Below are positions 1 to 9,517 of a stretch of 64,000 bases of DNA, piece after piece; position 1 is the first letter of the stretch, and each line of letters starts with the position of its first letter. The stretch is taken from contig NZ_BMOK01000002.1 in NCBI RefSeq assembly GCF_014647035.1, positions 124,001-188,000 of the forward strand, given 5' to 3'. The notes beneath the pieces were generated by a model. That model had not been told where the DNA came from and ran no database searches. It worked only from the letters and a program-made list of their open reading frames with translations. This DNA is from Sporolactobacillus putidus. Lineage in GTDB: Bacteria > Bacillota > Bacilli > Bacillales > Sporolactobacillaceae. The translations under genes and the position numbers were made by a program.

Positions 1-1661
1 GCCGGACAGGTTTCGGGTGCACGTTCCTCATAGCCGCAGTAATGGCACTTGAGCAGGCGGCCGGCGTGATGGTAGGTTAGTGAAATATCACAGTGCGGGC
101 ATTTGATTACGGTTCCGCACGACCGGCACATCACAAATGTCGAATACCCGCGCCGATTCAGGAATAGAACGATCTGTTCCCCCTTTTTCAGTCGATCCCG
201 GATTTTATTAAAAAGGACCCGTGAAAACATCGAATGATTGCCCTCTCTCATTTCTTCGCGAAGGTCCACAATTTCAACAGGCGGCATCGGATGGTGGTTG
301 AAACGGTCCTTCAGCGAAAGCAGCGTATAAACTTTTTTCTGGGCTCTGGCGTAAGACTCCAGCGACGGGGTAGCGCTGCCGAGCACCACGGGACAGCCAT
401 GGCGGTGCGCTCGATAAATGGCAACGTCTCGGGCATGATATCGGGGGCTGTCGTCCTGTTTGTAGCTTGTTTCGTGTTCTTCATCAATAATGATCAGGCC
501 CAGCCGTTCGAAAGGGGCAAATATGGCGGAGCGTGCCCCGACAGCGACTTTGACAAGCCCTTCCCGGATTTTGCGCCACTCATCGTATTTCTCGCCCCGG
601 CTCAGACCGCTGTGCATCACGGCAACCTCAGCTCCGAACCGACCCTTGAAACGATCCACCATCTGCGGAGTCAGCGAAATTTCAGGAACAAGCACGATCG
701 CCTGTTTCCCGAGCGCGATCACTTTCTGTATGGCCTGGAGATAAATTTCAGTCTTCCCGCTGCCTGTTACCCCATGGCAAAGGAACACGCGATTCTCACT
801 CTTTTCGATGGAATTAAGAATCGGGGTCAGTGCCTGTTTTTGCTCCCCTGTCAAAGGCAGCGGACGGGTCGGCGGTCCCGGCCTGTGAACATAAGGATCG
901 CGAAACTGCTCGATGAATTCCTGTTTCAGCAAACTTTTTTTCACTAACCGTCCCAAGGTCTCTCTGCTAAAATGGTATTTTTTGATCAGTTCGCTCACCG
1001 GTAATTGAAGCTGTTGATCACTTTCAATAAAAAAAGACAATACCTCTTTTTGTCGTATTGAACGCGCGTCAAGTCCTTCGGCAGCCTTAATCAGCCGTTC
1101 CCGCGGAACAGCCGCCGAAACAGCGAGAACCTTCCTGGCATTTGCCTGATTTCCGACAAACCTGTTTAATGAAATGATGTTTTCATCAAGCGCCTCGTTG
1201 ACCTCTTTTAACCGTTCAGGATGCTTTTTCTCGATCACGTCCCACTCGATCATCTTTCCGGATAAAAAAAGCTGTGCCAGCCGCGGAAAGCGCAGCTGCA
1301 ACTGTTCGGTGTTTTCGGCTGTCAGAATTTTATGATATTCCGCCTTCATCACGGCCGGCAGCATCGCCAGAAAGGCAGAAACGGTCGGACAGAGCGTTGT
1401 GTCAGCCAGCCAGCGGCCAAGATCTAGCAATTCGCCGGTCAGCACCGGCAGATTGTCGACGACGCGTTCAATAGTTTTCAGTTTACCGAAGGAAGATTCT
1501 TCTTTTAGTGACGCCACGAAACCGAGCCGTTTAGTCCTGCCGAACGGCACGATCACACGCATGCCCGGTCTGACAAAATCAGAAAGTTTTTCCGGAATCT
1601 GATAATCAAACGGTTTGTCGACAGGGCTTGCCGGTATGTCGACGTAGACCTCGGCGATCAA
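1..1661 (-). CDS. priA: Primosomal replication restart helicase PriA, N-terminal part (cut by window edge)
   Basis: PriA reloads the replicative helicase at collapsed forks. The minus-strand translation gives the family N-terminus (AEVYVD, then RPGMRVIVPFGR), a DEEH helicase box near 480-490 followed by TSYKQDD, and near 30-160 the zinc-binding part NRRGYSTFVMCRSCG with paired Cys motifs (CPHC, CHYCGY). The remainder lies beyond base 1. The start is taken as TTG at 1661 because homology begins there. This TTG overlaps the coaBC stop as TTGA, which suggests translational coupling. The neighbour order rpoZ-coaBC-priA is the usual one in Bacillales. Identification is firm; the start codon is inferred. 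Confidence 0.93.
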   Translation of the reverse strand, partial: MIAEVYVDIPASPVDKPFDYQIPEKLSDFVRPGMRVIVPFGRTKRLGFVASLKEESSFGKLKTIERVVDNLPVLTGELLDLGRWLADTTLCPTVSAFLAMLPAVMKAEYHKILTAENTEQLQLRFPRLAQLFLSGKMIEWDVIEKKHPERLKEVNEALDENIISLNRFVGNQANARKVLAVSAAVPRERLIKAAEGLDARSIRQKEVLSFFIESDQQLQLPVSELIKKYHFSRETLGRLVKKSLLKQEFIEQFRDPYVHRPGPPTRPLPLTGEQKQALTPILNSIEKSENRVFLCHGVTGSGKTEIYLQAIQKVIALGKQAIVLVPEISLTPQMVDRFKGRFGAEVAVMHSGLSRGEKYDEWRKIREGLVKVAVGARSAIFAPFERLGLIIIDEEHETSYKQDDSPRYHARDVAIYRAHRHGCPVVLGSATPSLESYARAQKKVYTLLSLKDRFNHHPMPPVEIVDLREEMREGNHSMFSRVLFNKIRDRLKKGEQIVLFLNRRGYSTFVMCRSCGTVIKCPHCDISLTYHHAGRLLKCHYCGYEERAPETCP

Positions 1662-2872
1662 TGCAAAACGCTCGTTTCCAGAAGACCGGCAATTGCCCGG
1701 CAAATTTCTTCGGCAACCCGACGCTTCGGCATCTGTTCAAATGCCTGCCTCCGTCCCCCGGCAAAGAAAAAGGTGACTTTGTTCGTATCTTTTCCGAATC
1801 CGTCCTCCGCCCGGTTGGCAACGAGTAAATCAAGACGCTTTTTCTCCAGTTTCCGCTGTGCATTTTCTTCCAGATTTTCCGTTTCGGCCGCAAAGCCGAC
1901 GAGCAGCTGGTGGGTCTTCCGGGCGCCGATCTCCGTTAGAATATCGGGATTGCGGACCATTTTCACGAGCAGCGGGCCATCGCCTTTTTTGATTTTCTGT
2001 CCGCTGACTGTTTCCGGACGATAATCCGCCACCGCGGCCGCTTTAACCACAACATCTGCGGCTTCAAATCGTTTGATCACCGCCTCATACATGTCGCGCG
2101 CCGAATTCACCTGAACAACAGAAACGCCCTGCGGCGCTTCAAGCTGGGTGGGGCCGGTCACAAGCGTCACTTCAGCGCCGGTCCGGCTGGCGGCACAGGC
2201 GATGGCGTAACCCATTTTACCGCTCGAATGATTGCTGAAATAACGTACGGGATCAAGCGCCTCTTGTGTCGGACCCGCAGTGACCAGAATCTTTTTTCCT
2301 TTTAATGGGAAATCGTCTGGTATGCCGTCAGCGAAATACGCATCGATTTCCGTGAAAATGACTTCCGGTTCGACGAGTCTTCCTTTCCCTGTCCAGCCGC
2401 ATGCCAGCCTTCCCTGATCCGGGCCGATCAAACGATAGCCGTAATCCTCAAGTGTCCGAAGATTTTTTTGCACGGCGGGATGAGCGTACATGTTCACGTT
2501 CATGGCCGGAGCGATCCATACCGGCGCCCTGGACGCCAGAATCACTGTCGAAAGCATGTCGTCTGCCAGACCTGCGGCCAGTTTTCCAATCATGTTTGCC
2601 GTTGCCGGGGCGACAATCACCAGATCCGCCGTATCAGCAAGATCGATATGAGCAATCTGCCCCTCCTTTTTTTCCACAAACACATTTTCATAAACCGGCC
2701 GGCGTGTCAGCGCCTGAAAAGTCGCCTCACCAATAAAACGTTTGGCAGATTCAGTCATCACCACATCGACTATCGCTCCCGATTTCACGAGCAGGCTCGC
2801 CAGTTCGGCTGCTTTATAAGCGGCTATACCGCCTGTGATACCGAGCACAATTTTTTTCCCGGAAAGCGTCAT
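1658..2872 (-). CDS. coaBC: Bifunctional phosphopantothenoylcysteine decarboxylase / phosphopantothenate-cysteine ligase
   Basis: CoaBC makes 4'-phosphopantetheine precursors for coenzyme A: it couples cysteine to phosphopantothenate with CTP and then decarboxylates the product. The 404-residue protein begins MTLSGKKIVLGITGGIAAYK (flavin-binding decarboxylase domain). It has the PAMNVNMY decarboxylase motif near residues 110-120 and the ligase domain from about residue 185 (ILVTAGPTQEALDPVRY, NHSSGKMG, then KAAAVADYRP). The reading frame stays open far upstream, but homology starts at 2872. It sits 3' of rpoZ, beyond a terminator, and its stop overlaps the priA start. Confidence 0.95.
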   Translation of the reverse strand: MTLSGKKIVLGITGGIAAYKAAELASLLVKSGAIVDVVMTESAKRFIGEATFQALTRRPVYENVFVEKKEGQIAHIDLADTADLVIVAPATANMIGKLAAGLADDMLSTVILASRAPVWIAPAMNVNMYAHPAVQKNLRTLEDYGYRLIGPDQGRLACGWTGKGRLVEPEVIFTEIDAYFADGIPDDFPLKGKKILVTAGPTQEALDPVRYFSNHSSGKMGYAIACAASRTGAEVTLVTGPTQLEAPQGVSVVQVNSARDMYEAVIKRFEAADVVVKAAAVADYRPETVSGQKIKKGDGPLLVKMVRNPDILTEIGARKTHQLLVGFAAETENLEENAQRKLEKKRLDLLVANRAEDGFGKDTNKVTFFFAGGRRQAFEQMPKRRVAEEICRAIAGLLETSVLH

Positions 2873-2970
2873 TTTATCCTCCCCTTTCCTCGCAAAGTTA
2901 AGATTTTCAATAATTATGCCGCTTGGCGAATCCCGGCGTTTTATTTGCATACAAATGCTTTGTTCGGTAC

Positions 2971-3001
2971 AAAAAACAACAACCCGCAGAAAGGTTGTTG
3001 C
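2971..3001 (-). terminator. Rho-independent terminator after rpoZ
   Basis: An 8-bp perfect stem, CAACAACC/GGTTGTTG, is followed on the minus strand by a run of six T. It separates gmk-rpoZ from coaBC-priA. Confidence 0.75.
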
Positions 3002-3026
3002 CCGTGCCGGACGATGATCCGGATGA

Positions 3027-3862
<836 letters not shown>

Positions 3863-4123
3863 TCATGCATCATCCGTCACACCATCGTGCTGGATCAGTC
3901 TCTGGGAAACTGTCTCCGGCTGCACGGAAGAAAGGATGACGTGATCACTGTCCATCACAATGACAGCCCTTGTCCTTCGTCCGTACGTAGCGTCGATCAA
4001 TTTATTGTTGTCCCGCGCAATTTTGATCAGCCGCTTGATCGGCTGCGACTCTGGACTGATAATCGAGACAATTCTGCCTGCGGACGCAATGTTTCCGAAT
4101 CCGATATTGATTAATCTGATCAC
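3863..4123 (-). CDS. remA: RemA, DUF370 regulator of extracellular matrix and osmoprotectant genes
   Basis: In Bacillus subtilis RemA is a DNA-binding activator of biofilm-matrix operons. The 86-residue protein closely follows that family: LINIGFGN, the SPESQPIKR segment and [20 protein letters not shown] at 4123 is the likely start because homology begins directly after it and a GGGAAG site lies about ten bases upstream. It sits between yicC and gmk, as in B. subtilis. Confidence 0.93.
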   Translation of the reverse strand: MIRLINIGFGNIASAGRIVSIISPESQPIKRLIKIARDNNKLIDATYGRRTRAVIVMDSDHVILSSVQPETVSQRLIQHDGVTDDA

Positions 4124-4153
4124 CGCACAATCACTTCCCTGTTCGTGGTAACG

Positions 4154-5035
4154 TCATTCAACATTCTGGATCTGCTCCCTCAGCTTCTCAATCTCGTTTT
4201 TTATGGATACAACCCTCCGGCTCATTCCGGCGCTGTTTCCTTTTGAGCCGATTGTATTCATCTCGCGGTTCATTTCCTGGATCAGAAAGTCAAGCTGGCG
4301 GCCGACCGGCAAAGATTCATCAAGTAAAGTCCGGAACTGGGTGAGATGGCTTTTCATCCGGATCAGTTCTTCATCAACCGCCGATTTGTCGGCAAAAACG
4401 GCAATTTCGTTCATCAGTCTCTCTTCATCAATGGAGTAGCGATTTCCAAGAAAATCTGATACATATTGCCGGAGCCGCTTCTCATAGGTTTCACGCACAC
4501 GAGGCGCAAACTCCTCGAGTTCGGAAATCTGTTTTTTGATAAAATCAGCCTTTTTCCGGAGATCCTCATCGAGCTGGCCGCCTTCCCTCTGCCTCATACC
4601 GGCAAGCTGCGTGCACGCCTGATTAACGGCCTGCAGCACAAGCGGCTCTATTTCTCTGGCCGACATCCCGCCCGCCTCCTGAACGGAAAAAACCCCGGGC
4701 AAAAGCAGAACATTGCTGAAGTCCCATTCTTTCCCGCCGCAGCGACGCTGTATTTCCCTCGCTGCGTCCAGATACTGGTTGACAATCTGCCAATTGGTGC
4801 CGACGCTCGGTGCAACGGCATCACTGCCGTCAATCGTTAAAAAAAGGGTCACCGCGCCCCTCTTAACGTATGAACGAACGGTCTTCCTTATTTTATCTTC
4901 CAGATAGGTAAAAGGCCTGGGAATATTAAGAGAAAGATCGAAAAAGCGATGATTCACCGATTTCAGCTCAACTCTTGCACTCGTCTCGCCCTCTTTGAGC
5001 GATGCCGCGCCAAAACCGGTCATACTGTTTATCAT
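4154..5035 (-). CDS. yicC: YicC-family protein (proposed endoribonuclease)
   Basis: The 293-residue protein begins with the family signature MINSMTGFG and ends in the DUF1732-type stretch FLIQEMNREMNTIGSKGNSA with IKNEIEKLREQ. The E. coli member is reported to be an endoribonuclease linked to small-RNA turnover; the role in Bacilli is less clear. It lies between rqcH and remA. The B. subtilis neighbour yloB is absent here. Confidence 0.93.
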   Translation of the reverse strand: MINSMTGFGAASLKEGETSARVELKSVNHRFFDLSLNIPRPFTYLEDKIRKTVRSYVKRGAVTLFLTIDGSDAVAPSVGTNWQIVNQYLDAAREIQRRCGGKEWDFSNVLLLPGVFSVQEAGGMSAREIEPLVLQAVNQACTQLAGMRQREGGQLDEDLRKKADFIKKQISELEEFAPRVRETYEKRLRQYVSDFLGNRYSIDEERLMNEIAVFADKSAVDEELIRMKSHLTQFRTLLDESLPVGRQLDFLIQEMNREMNTIGSKGNSAGMSRRVVSIKNEIEKLREQIQNVE

Positions 5036-5144
5036 CCAATCACTTCCACCTTCTCATTTTAAACAAAACGGTGCCTTTGAAGCAAGCAAAGCCGCAAAAT
5101 ATGTCGATCTGTTTTTTGAGCACGGCACGGCCGGCTCAAACCGT

Positions 5145-6878
5145 CTACCTGCCCGGCGCATGGGCTTCAGGTTTCTTTCTTAATTTCAGGACGAGGGACT
5201 CGTCAGGAGTGACGTAGAGTGTCTTCTGATCTGTATAGATGACAAACCCGGGTTTCGCGCCGCTTGGTTTCTTCACGAACTTCACTTTGGTATAGTCTAC
5301 AGGGACTCTGCTTCCGAGCCGCGACCTGCTGAAAAAGGCGGCAAGCGCCGCCGCTTCGGCGAGCGTCCCCTCGCCTGGATTCTCCGAACGGATGACGACA
5401 TGCGAACCGGGAATATTCTTTGCATGCAGCCATGTTTCTTCCCGTCCGCCTACTTTTGTCGTCAAATAATCATTCTGCTTATTGTTTTTCCCGACAAGAA
5501 TCGCCGTTCCGTCCGACGAAAAATACTGATCGATTTCGGGACGTGTTTTCTTCTTTTTGCCCCGGTCGGACCGTTTCTTTCTCAAATAGCCGCCTTCTTC
5601 AAGCTCCTCGCGGATCTCGCCGATATCCTTCAGTGAGGCGGACTCCACCTGCTGCATCAGAATGTCGAAATAGGCGACCTCCTCTTTCGTCTGGCCGATC
5701 TGCTGGCGGACGATGCGTTTTGCGGTCTTCGCCTTACTGTACTTTTTAAACCATGCCTGGGCGTTTTCCGAAGGGGTGCGGTTCGGATTCAGAGGAATCG
5801 TTACGATTCCCTGATTTTCATCGTAATAGTTTATTGCTGCGACAGAACGGTCCCCCCTCCTGAAACGATGCATGTTCGCGGTCAGAAGCTCTCCATAAAG
5901 GCGGTAGGTATCGGCATTGTCCGCATCCTTCAGAGTTTTGTCAAGTTTCTTCAACTTAACCTTGTTTTTTTTCAGTTCCAGCGCTATGAAATGACCGAGA
6001 TCTCCGGCTTTCTGCTTGACGGCGTCTGTCTCCGCCTTGACTGCGTAAAAGTGATCAAGCATATCATTGACACTGGGAAACTCTTCCTTTTTCCCTTGCA
6101 GATGAGTCAGTTCAATCACATGACACTCATCTTTGCCGTTCTTGCCGTAAATAATATTCGGGTGATAATCATCGTTCCGGATCGCGGTCTGCACGGTCTG
6201 AAAAGCACGGACGATCGCTTCCTGATGCGGCAGGCCGGCGCGGTGCAGAATCTCGCTGCCGATCAGCGGTGAAAAGCCGAGAGTAGCGCCGACAATCTGG
6301 CGGTCGATCCGCCCGGCATTCCATTCGATATGGCTGAGCAGATCTTTCTCCGACAGATCCAGCGGATTAAGCTTCCCCTGATCGGGCGGAGAGACATACG
6401 TTTCCCCTGGAAGAACCGTCCGATACCGATTTACAGCCGCCGTCAGATGCTTCATGCTGTCGATGATCCGTCCCGATTCCTTATCGATCAGAATGACGTT
6501 GCTGTGCCGGCCCATCAATTCGATGATCAGCTGCTTCTCTGAAAGATCGCCGAGTTCATTGCGCGTTCGGAAATCAATATGGACAATCCGTTCAAAGCCG
6601 ACCTGTTCGATCGCGTCAATCACGCTGCCCTCCAGATGCTTGCGCAGCAGCATGCAGAACATCGGCGGCTCCTGTGGATTTCCCTCAATCAGGCGGGTCA
6701 AATGCAGCCGGGCAAACGCCGCATTGATAGAAACCAATAACTTCCCGCGTGCGCTCCGGGAACGCAGATGAAAAATCAGATCGGTCGCCGTCGGCTGATA
6801 TATTTTTGCAACCCGCCCGCCGACGAAGTCCTGCAGACTCCGGACAACGGCGCGGGTGACAATGCCGTCAAAAGACAT
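5145..6878 (-). CDS. rqcH: RqcH / FbpA ribosome-quality-control protein
   Basis: RqcH (NEMF/Rqc2 family) binds stalled 50S subunits and adds C-terminal alanine tails that mark the nascent chain for degradation. The 577-residue protein begins MSFDGIVTRAVVRSL (NFACT-N). It has charged coiled-coil stretches near residues 270-320 and 380-430, and the C-terminal NFACT-R domain (DGTAILVGKNNKQND, ETWLHAKNIPGSHVVIR). The frame is open 57 bases upstream, but homology begins at 6878. The AT-rich accessory region starts just upstream. Confidence 0.94.
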   Translation of the reverse strand: MSFDGIVTRAVVRSLQDFVGGRVAKIYQPTATDLIFHLRSRSARGKLLVSINAAFARLHLTRLIEGNPQEPPMFCMLLRKHLEGSVIDAIEQVGFERIVHIDFRTRNELGDLSEKQLIIELMGRHSNVILIDKESGRIIDSMKHLTAAVNRYRTVLPGETYVSPPDQGKLNPLDLSEKDLLSHIEWNAGRIDRQIVGATLGFSPLIGSEILHRAGLPHQEAIVRAFQTVQTAIRNDDYHPNIIYGKNGKDECHVIELTHLQGKKEEFPSVNDMLDHFYAVKAETDAVKQKAGDLGHFIALELKKNKVKLKKLDKTLKDADNADTYRLYGELLTANMHRFRRGDRSVAAINYYDENQGIVTIPLNPNRTPSENAQAWFKKYSKAKTAKRIVRQQIGQTKEEVAYFDILMQQVESASLKDIGEIREELEEGGYLRKKRSDRGKKKKTRPEIDQYFSSDGTAILVGKNNKQNDYLTTKVGGREETWLHAKNIPGSHVVIRSENPGEGTLAEAAALAAFFSRSRLGSRVPVDYTKVKFVKKPSGAKPGFVIYTDQKTLYVTPDESLVLKLRKKPEAHAPGR

Positions 6879-7081
6879 AATGGATCCCTCGCTTCCAAAA
6901 AAAGCGGGCATCGGCTGCTCGCTTTCCCAACACACTATAATATTTATCAGGTTTTATTGTCTCACCAGGGGGCGCCATGCGTCAAGAATGATCCCATATT
7001 TAAGCAGGAAATTTCCTCTTTCACAATAACTCTTTACACAATTAAACGGCCTTAACTAAGAAAAAGGGCGCAACTTATTTT

Positions 7082-8239
7082 TCACATGAGGGGTGTGGAT
7101 GTGGGTAACAAACCAGCCAATATGAAAACTGCTACATTCATAATTAATATTATTATTGTAGTGATCATGAGAATTTTTAAAGGAATTCTCTTTTTCTCCT
7201 GTTTTTTCCGAAGCCAGTTGATAATTGTAAGAATAATTAAGGTGACAACAAGAATATTCAATAAAATCCGTAATACTATAGCCAAAATATTAATGACAGA
7301 TCCTAAGTTAAATGAACGATTTATTTCCAAGTCCTTTTTTAACTGCGATATTAATGAGTCACGTGTAATTGATCTTCCTTTGTTTTTGTCAGATTGGATG
7401 ATTAGACCGGAATAGCCTGTCGTATAAGCAGTTGAAAATGATACTCCGGTATCGAGCGTCATCTTATTGTGGAGATAAAGCGCAGCGATATCTTCGCCGG
7501 GCGCGAATACATCCACTTTTTTACTTAAAAATTCTTTACTGTAAACTTTTCCATAGCTATTTAACATGCCTACAGCGATAACTTCTTTATATGCACCGGG
7601 AAAAGCACTGTATGTATCTCCCGGAAAACGTATATTGCCACTGGACGCGATGACCATAATATTGTGTTTTACCGCGTCAGTAATTGCCTGATGAAGGGCA
7701 GCGTTGTCATGCTCAAATTCAAGGCTAATATTGATGATGTCCACATGCTGGTTAATTGCCCATTGAATGCCCTTGATCAAATTTTCAAACTTAACATTTC
7801 CGTTCTTATCCGCGACCTTAGCAATATACAAATCGCTGTCGTAGGCAATGCCGACAAGATTTAATCCGTTCTTTTTTGCCCCAATGATACCGGCAATTTT
7901 CGTTCCATGTCCGTTATCGTCGTTATAATTGCCTGGATTATCTCCTACAAAGTTTATTCCCTTTGTAACGGATAAATCCTTGCAGGTTTTGTCCACTCCA
8001 GTATCTAAGAGCGCAATTTTAACGCCTTTACCTGTTATCCCCTGACTGTACCACTTATGAAGAGAATCGCCCATTTCAAACTGGGAAAATTCTTTTCCTT
8101 TTTCATTTTGTTTAATAATTTTCGGCGTTCCGGATGACGACCCATTACTGTCGCTTCCTTTGCCGCATCCATACAGGAAAATTGAAAAAGCGAATACTGA
8201 TATGATTACAATAAATAGTAACCGGAAGGATATTTTCAT
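7082..8239 (-). CDS. Lipoprotein subtilase (S8 family) with two C-terminal membrane helices
   Basis: A predicted cell-surface serine protease of 385 residues. A hydrophobic leader ends in a lipobox-like LYGC (Cys25; Tyr at -2 is unusual). The triad residues are visible: Asp79 in ALLDTG, His111 in NGHGT, and Ser267 in GVSFSTA (usual form GTSMA, so the serine motif is divergent). Asn202 in SSGN is the oxyanion residue. Two hydrophobic helices near residues 315-343 and 352-378 would anchor the C-terminus, an arrangement reminiscent of mycosins. An AAGGGAG ribosome site lies nine bases upstream. It follows the secreted Cys-rich protein and could process it; this is inference. The region is AT-rich compared with the flanking core genes. 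Confidence 0.85.
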   Translation of the reverse strand: MKISFRLLFIVIISVFAFSIFLYGCGKGSDSNGSSSGTPKIIKQNEKGKEFSQFEMGDSLHKWYSQGITGKGVKIALLDTGVDKTCKDLSVTKGINFVGDNPGNYNDDNGHGTKIAGIIGAKKNGLNLVGIAYDSDLYIAKVADKNGNVKFENLIKGIQWAINQHVDIINISLEFEHDNAALHQAITDAVKHNIMVIASSGNIRFPGDTYSAFPGAYKEVIAVGMLNSYGKVYSKEFLSKKVDVFAPGEDIAALYLHNKMTLDTGVSFSTAYTTGYSGLIIQSDKNKGRSITRDSLISQLKKDLEINRSFNLGSVINILAIVLRILLNILVVTLIILTIINWLRKKQEKKRIPLKILMITTIIILIMNVAVFILAGLLPTSTPLM

Positions 8240-8438
8240 AATGACGCACTCCCTTTGTGATTTTTATGTCTCATAAAGCAACAAATTGTAGCTAATCATA
8301 CAGACATATTACAATGAATATAGTAGTATAAATGAAACAACTCTATACTATAATAAGGAAAAGCGCCATAAGAGCCTATGGTAAAGAATTTAATAAACCT
8401 CGTCTTTATTTGTTTTAACAAAAGCATTTGTGATTTTC
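8240..8438 (-). promoter_or_regulatory. Intergenic leader upstream of the subtilase
   Basis: About 200 AT-rich bases between the terminator of the Cys-rich gene and the subtilase start. Several TATA-like hexamers occur at 8320-8360, but I could not settle on one promoter. I see no ComA-box half-site pair here. Confidence 0.35.
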
Positions 8439-8503
8439 AAAAAACCAGAAAAAGCGCTCGCCTTCCGAAAGCAGCAACATCGAGCTGAGCGGTAAGGAGA
8501 GCG
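8439..8503 (-). terminator. Terminator after the secreted Cys-rich gene
   Basis: Inverted arms GCGCTCGCCTT (8454-8464) and AAGGAGAGCG (8494-8503), one mismatch, with further pairing inside, followed on the minus strand by TTTTT and TTTTTT runs. Confidence 0.6.
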
Positions 8504-8582
8504 AACTATTATAAGACTCAAAATGTTCTAATTTTTAAATCATAGATTAATAAATGAAACGAGATAAAAAAACTCATGTAAC

Positions 8583-9356
8583 TCACGGAATCTGCTCATA
8601 CCAAGGATGAGTATGCCAATGGATGTTATGACCAATTAACGGCGAGCAGTTTCGCACGTATGCCTTGCAATAACGTAAATTACTGTTCATGGATCCTAAA
8701 GACGAATCAGAAGCACAAATAAGGAAGCTAACAATAGCCTTATAGCAGTCAGAAGTGATAAAGTTGCCATTCCCCCACCCATTGTTATCAAGGCAATACG
8801 GCCAACCGCCTCCAGAAATATTACCATCCTGTTTGTCAAGAGAATGATCAACAAATATTAACGAAGCCGGAATTTTCAGTTGCTCATTCTTTTTGATGTT
8901 TTGTACTATAGGGTGATTACCTTGCCCGGCAGTCTCAAAAGCTGAAATGATTGATTTATCTTCAGCCTGTGTTGCTAGAATGCTCTCTTTAATTTTTTCA
9001 AAGTCTGTTTTACTGATTCCAAAGGTTTCGGCATTAGAATTCACAATTTCATCAAAGGAGTAGAGTTTTTTACCACTTTTTCGCGCATTATTGATGATTG
9101 TATCAATCTTTCTCTGAGATTCAATTTGTTTCTCGAGCATATCGTTTGTAAACCGATGATCACCATTATCGCTTTTTGACGTATCGTGTAAACTCTGATA
9201 CTCTGACGTCATCTTTGATACAAAATTGGTTTGATCTTTTGAGCTCTGCTTATTCGTTGAATTCGTCATGTCCATAGCATACGCTGCACCGGAGTTTAAA
9301 ATTAATAAGTTAATAGTCAATAGAGAAACAAGCAAAAAAACAAACTTTTTTTTCAT
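8583..9356 (-). CDS. Secreted protein with Cys-rich C-terminal domain (unrecognised; possible bacteriocin precursor)
   Basis: I do not recognise this family. The 257-residue product starts with a clear signal peptide (MKKKFVFLLVSLLTINLL, likely cut after AYA near residue 28). A charged, polar middle of about 150 residues has no cysteine. The C-terminal part of about 70 residues begins near GGGWPYC; it has five cysteines (YC, DC, IC, YC, NC) and is rich in Gly, Asn, Trp and His. A long charged leader followed by a compact Cys-rich tail resembles two-part bacteriocin precursors, but that is inference. ATG at 9356 follows an AAGGGGG site. It is preceded by a ComA-box-like site and followed by a subtilase. 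Confidence 0.7.
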   Translation of the reverse strand: MKKKFVFLLVSLLTINLLILNSGAAYAMDMTNSTNKQSSKDQTNFVSKMTSEYQSLHDTSKSDNGDHRFTNDMLEKQIESQRKIDTIINNARKSGKKLYSFDEIVNSNAETFGISKTDFEKIKESILATQAEDKSIISAFETAGQGNHPIVQNIKKNEQLKIPASLIFVDHSLDKQDGNISGGGWPYCLDNNGWGNGNFITSDCYKAIVSFLICASDSSLGSMNSNLRYCKAYVRNCSPLIGHNIHWHTHPWYEQIP

Positions 9357-9379
9357 TATTGCTTCCCCCTTATAAGAAT

Positions 9380-9401
9380 CTATCATAAGGCCTTATGATA
9401 G
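9380..9401. promoter_or_regulatory. 22-bp perfect palindrome in the 5' leader of the Cys-rich gene
   Basis: Arm CTATCATAAGG is followed directly by its exact reverse complement. It lies just downstream of the TATGAT -10 box and just upstream of the ribosome site, where a repressor or an RNA hairpin could block expression. Confidence 0.6.
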
Positions 9402-9405
9402 TTTG

Positions 9406-9461
9406 ATCATAACTTGACTCTCTCACTTTTTCACCGAAATCTTCTTGCGTGAGCCGCGCAA
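9406..9461 (-). promoter_or_regulatory. Candidate ComA-dependent promoter with ComA-box-like site
   Basis: The sequence at 9445-9461 reads TTGCG-N7-CGCAA, against the known ComA box TTGCGG-N4-CCGCAA, so the arms match with one extra central base. Downstream on the minus strand is a TATGAT -10 box (9406-9411) with no good -35, as expected for an activated promoter. It would drive the secreted Cys-rich gene. The extra base is a real weakness. Confidence 0.45.
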
Positions 9462-9480
9462 AAATTTTAGTAGATGACGC

Positions 9481-9511
9481 AAAAAAAAGCGAGAGCTCTT
9501 AAGCATCCCGC
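9481..9511 (-). terminator. Terminator after comA
   Basis: Minus-strand stem GCGGGA/TCTCGC with an 11-base loop, then eight T. It closes the comX-comP-comA unit. Confidence 0.7.
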
Positions 9512-9517
9512 ATGGAT

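Noticed and set aside
5090..5145. Terminator after rqcH from the TGAGC ... GCTCA hairpin
   Set aside because: On the minus strand the stem is followed by A residues rather than T, so it is not a normal terminator for this strand.
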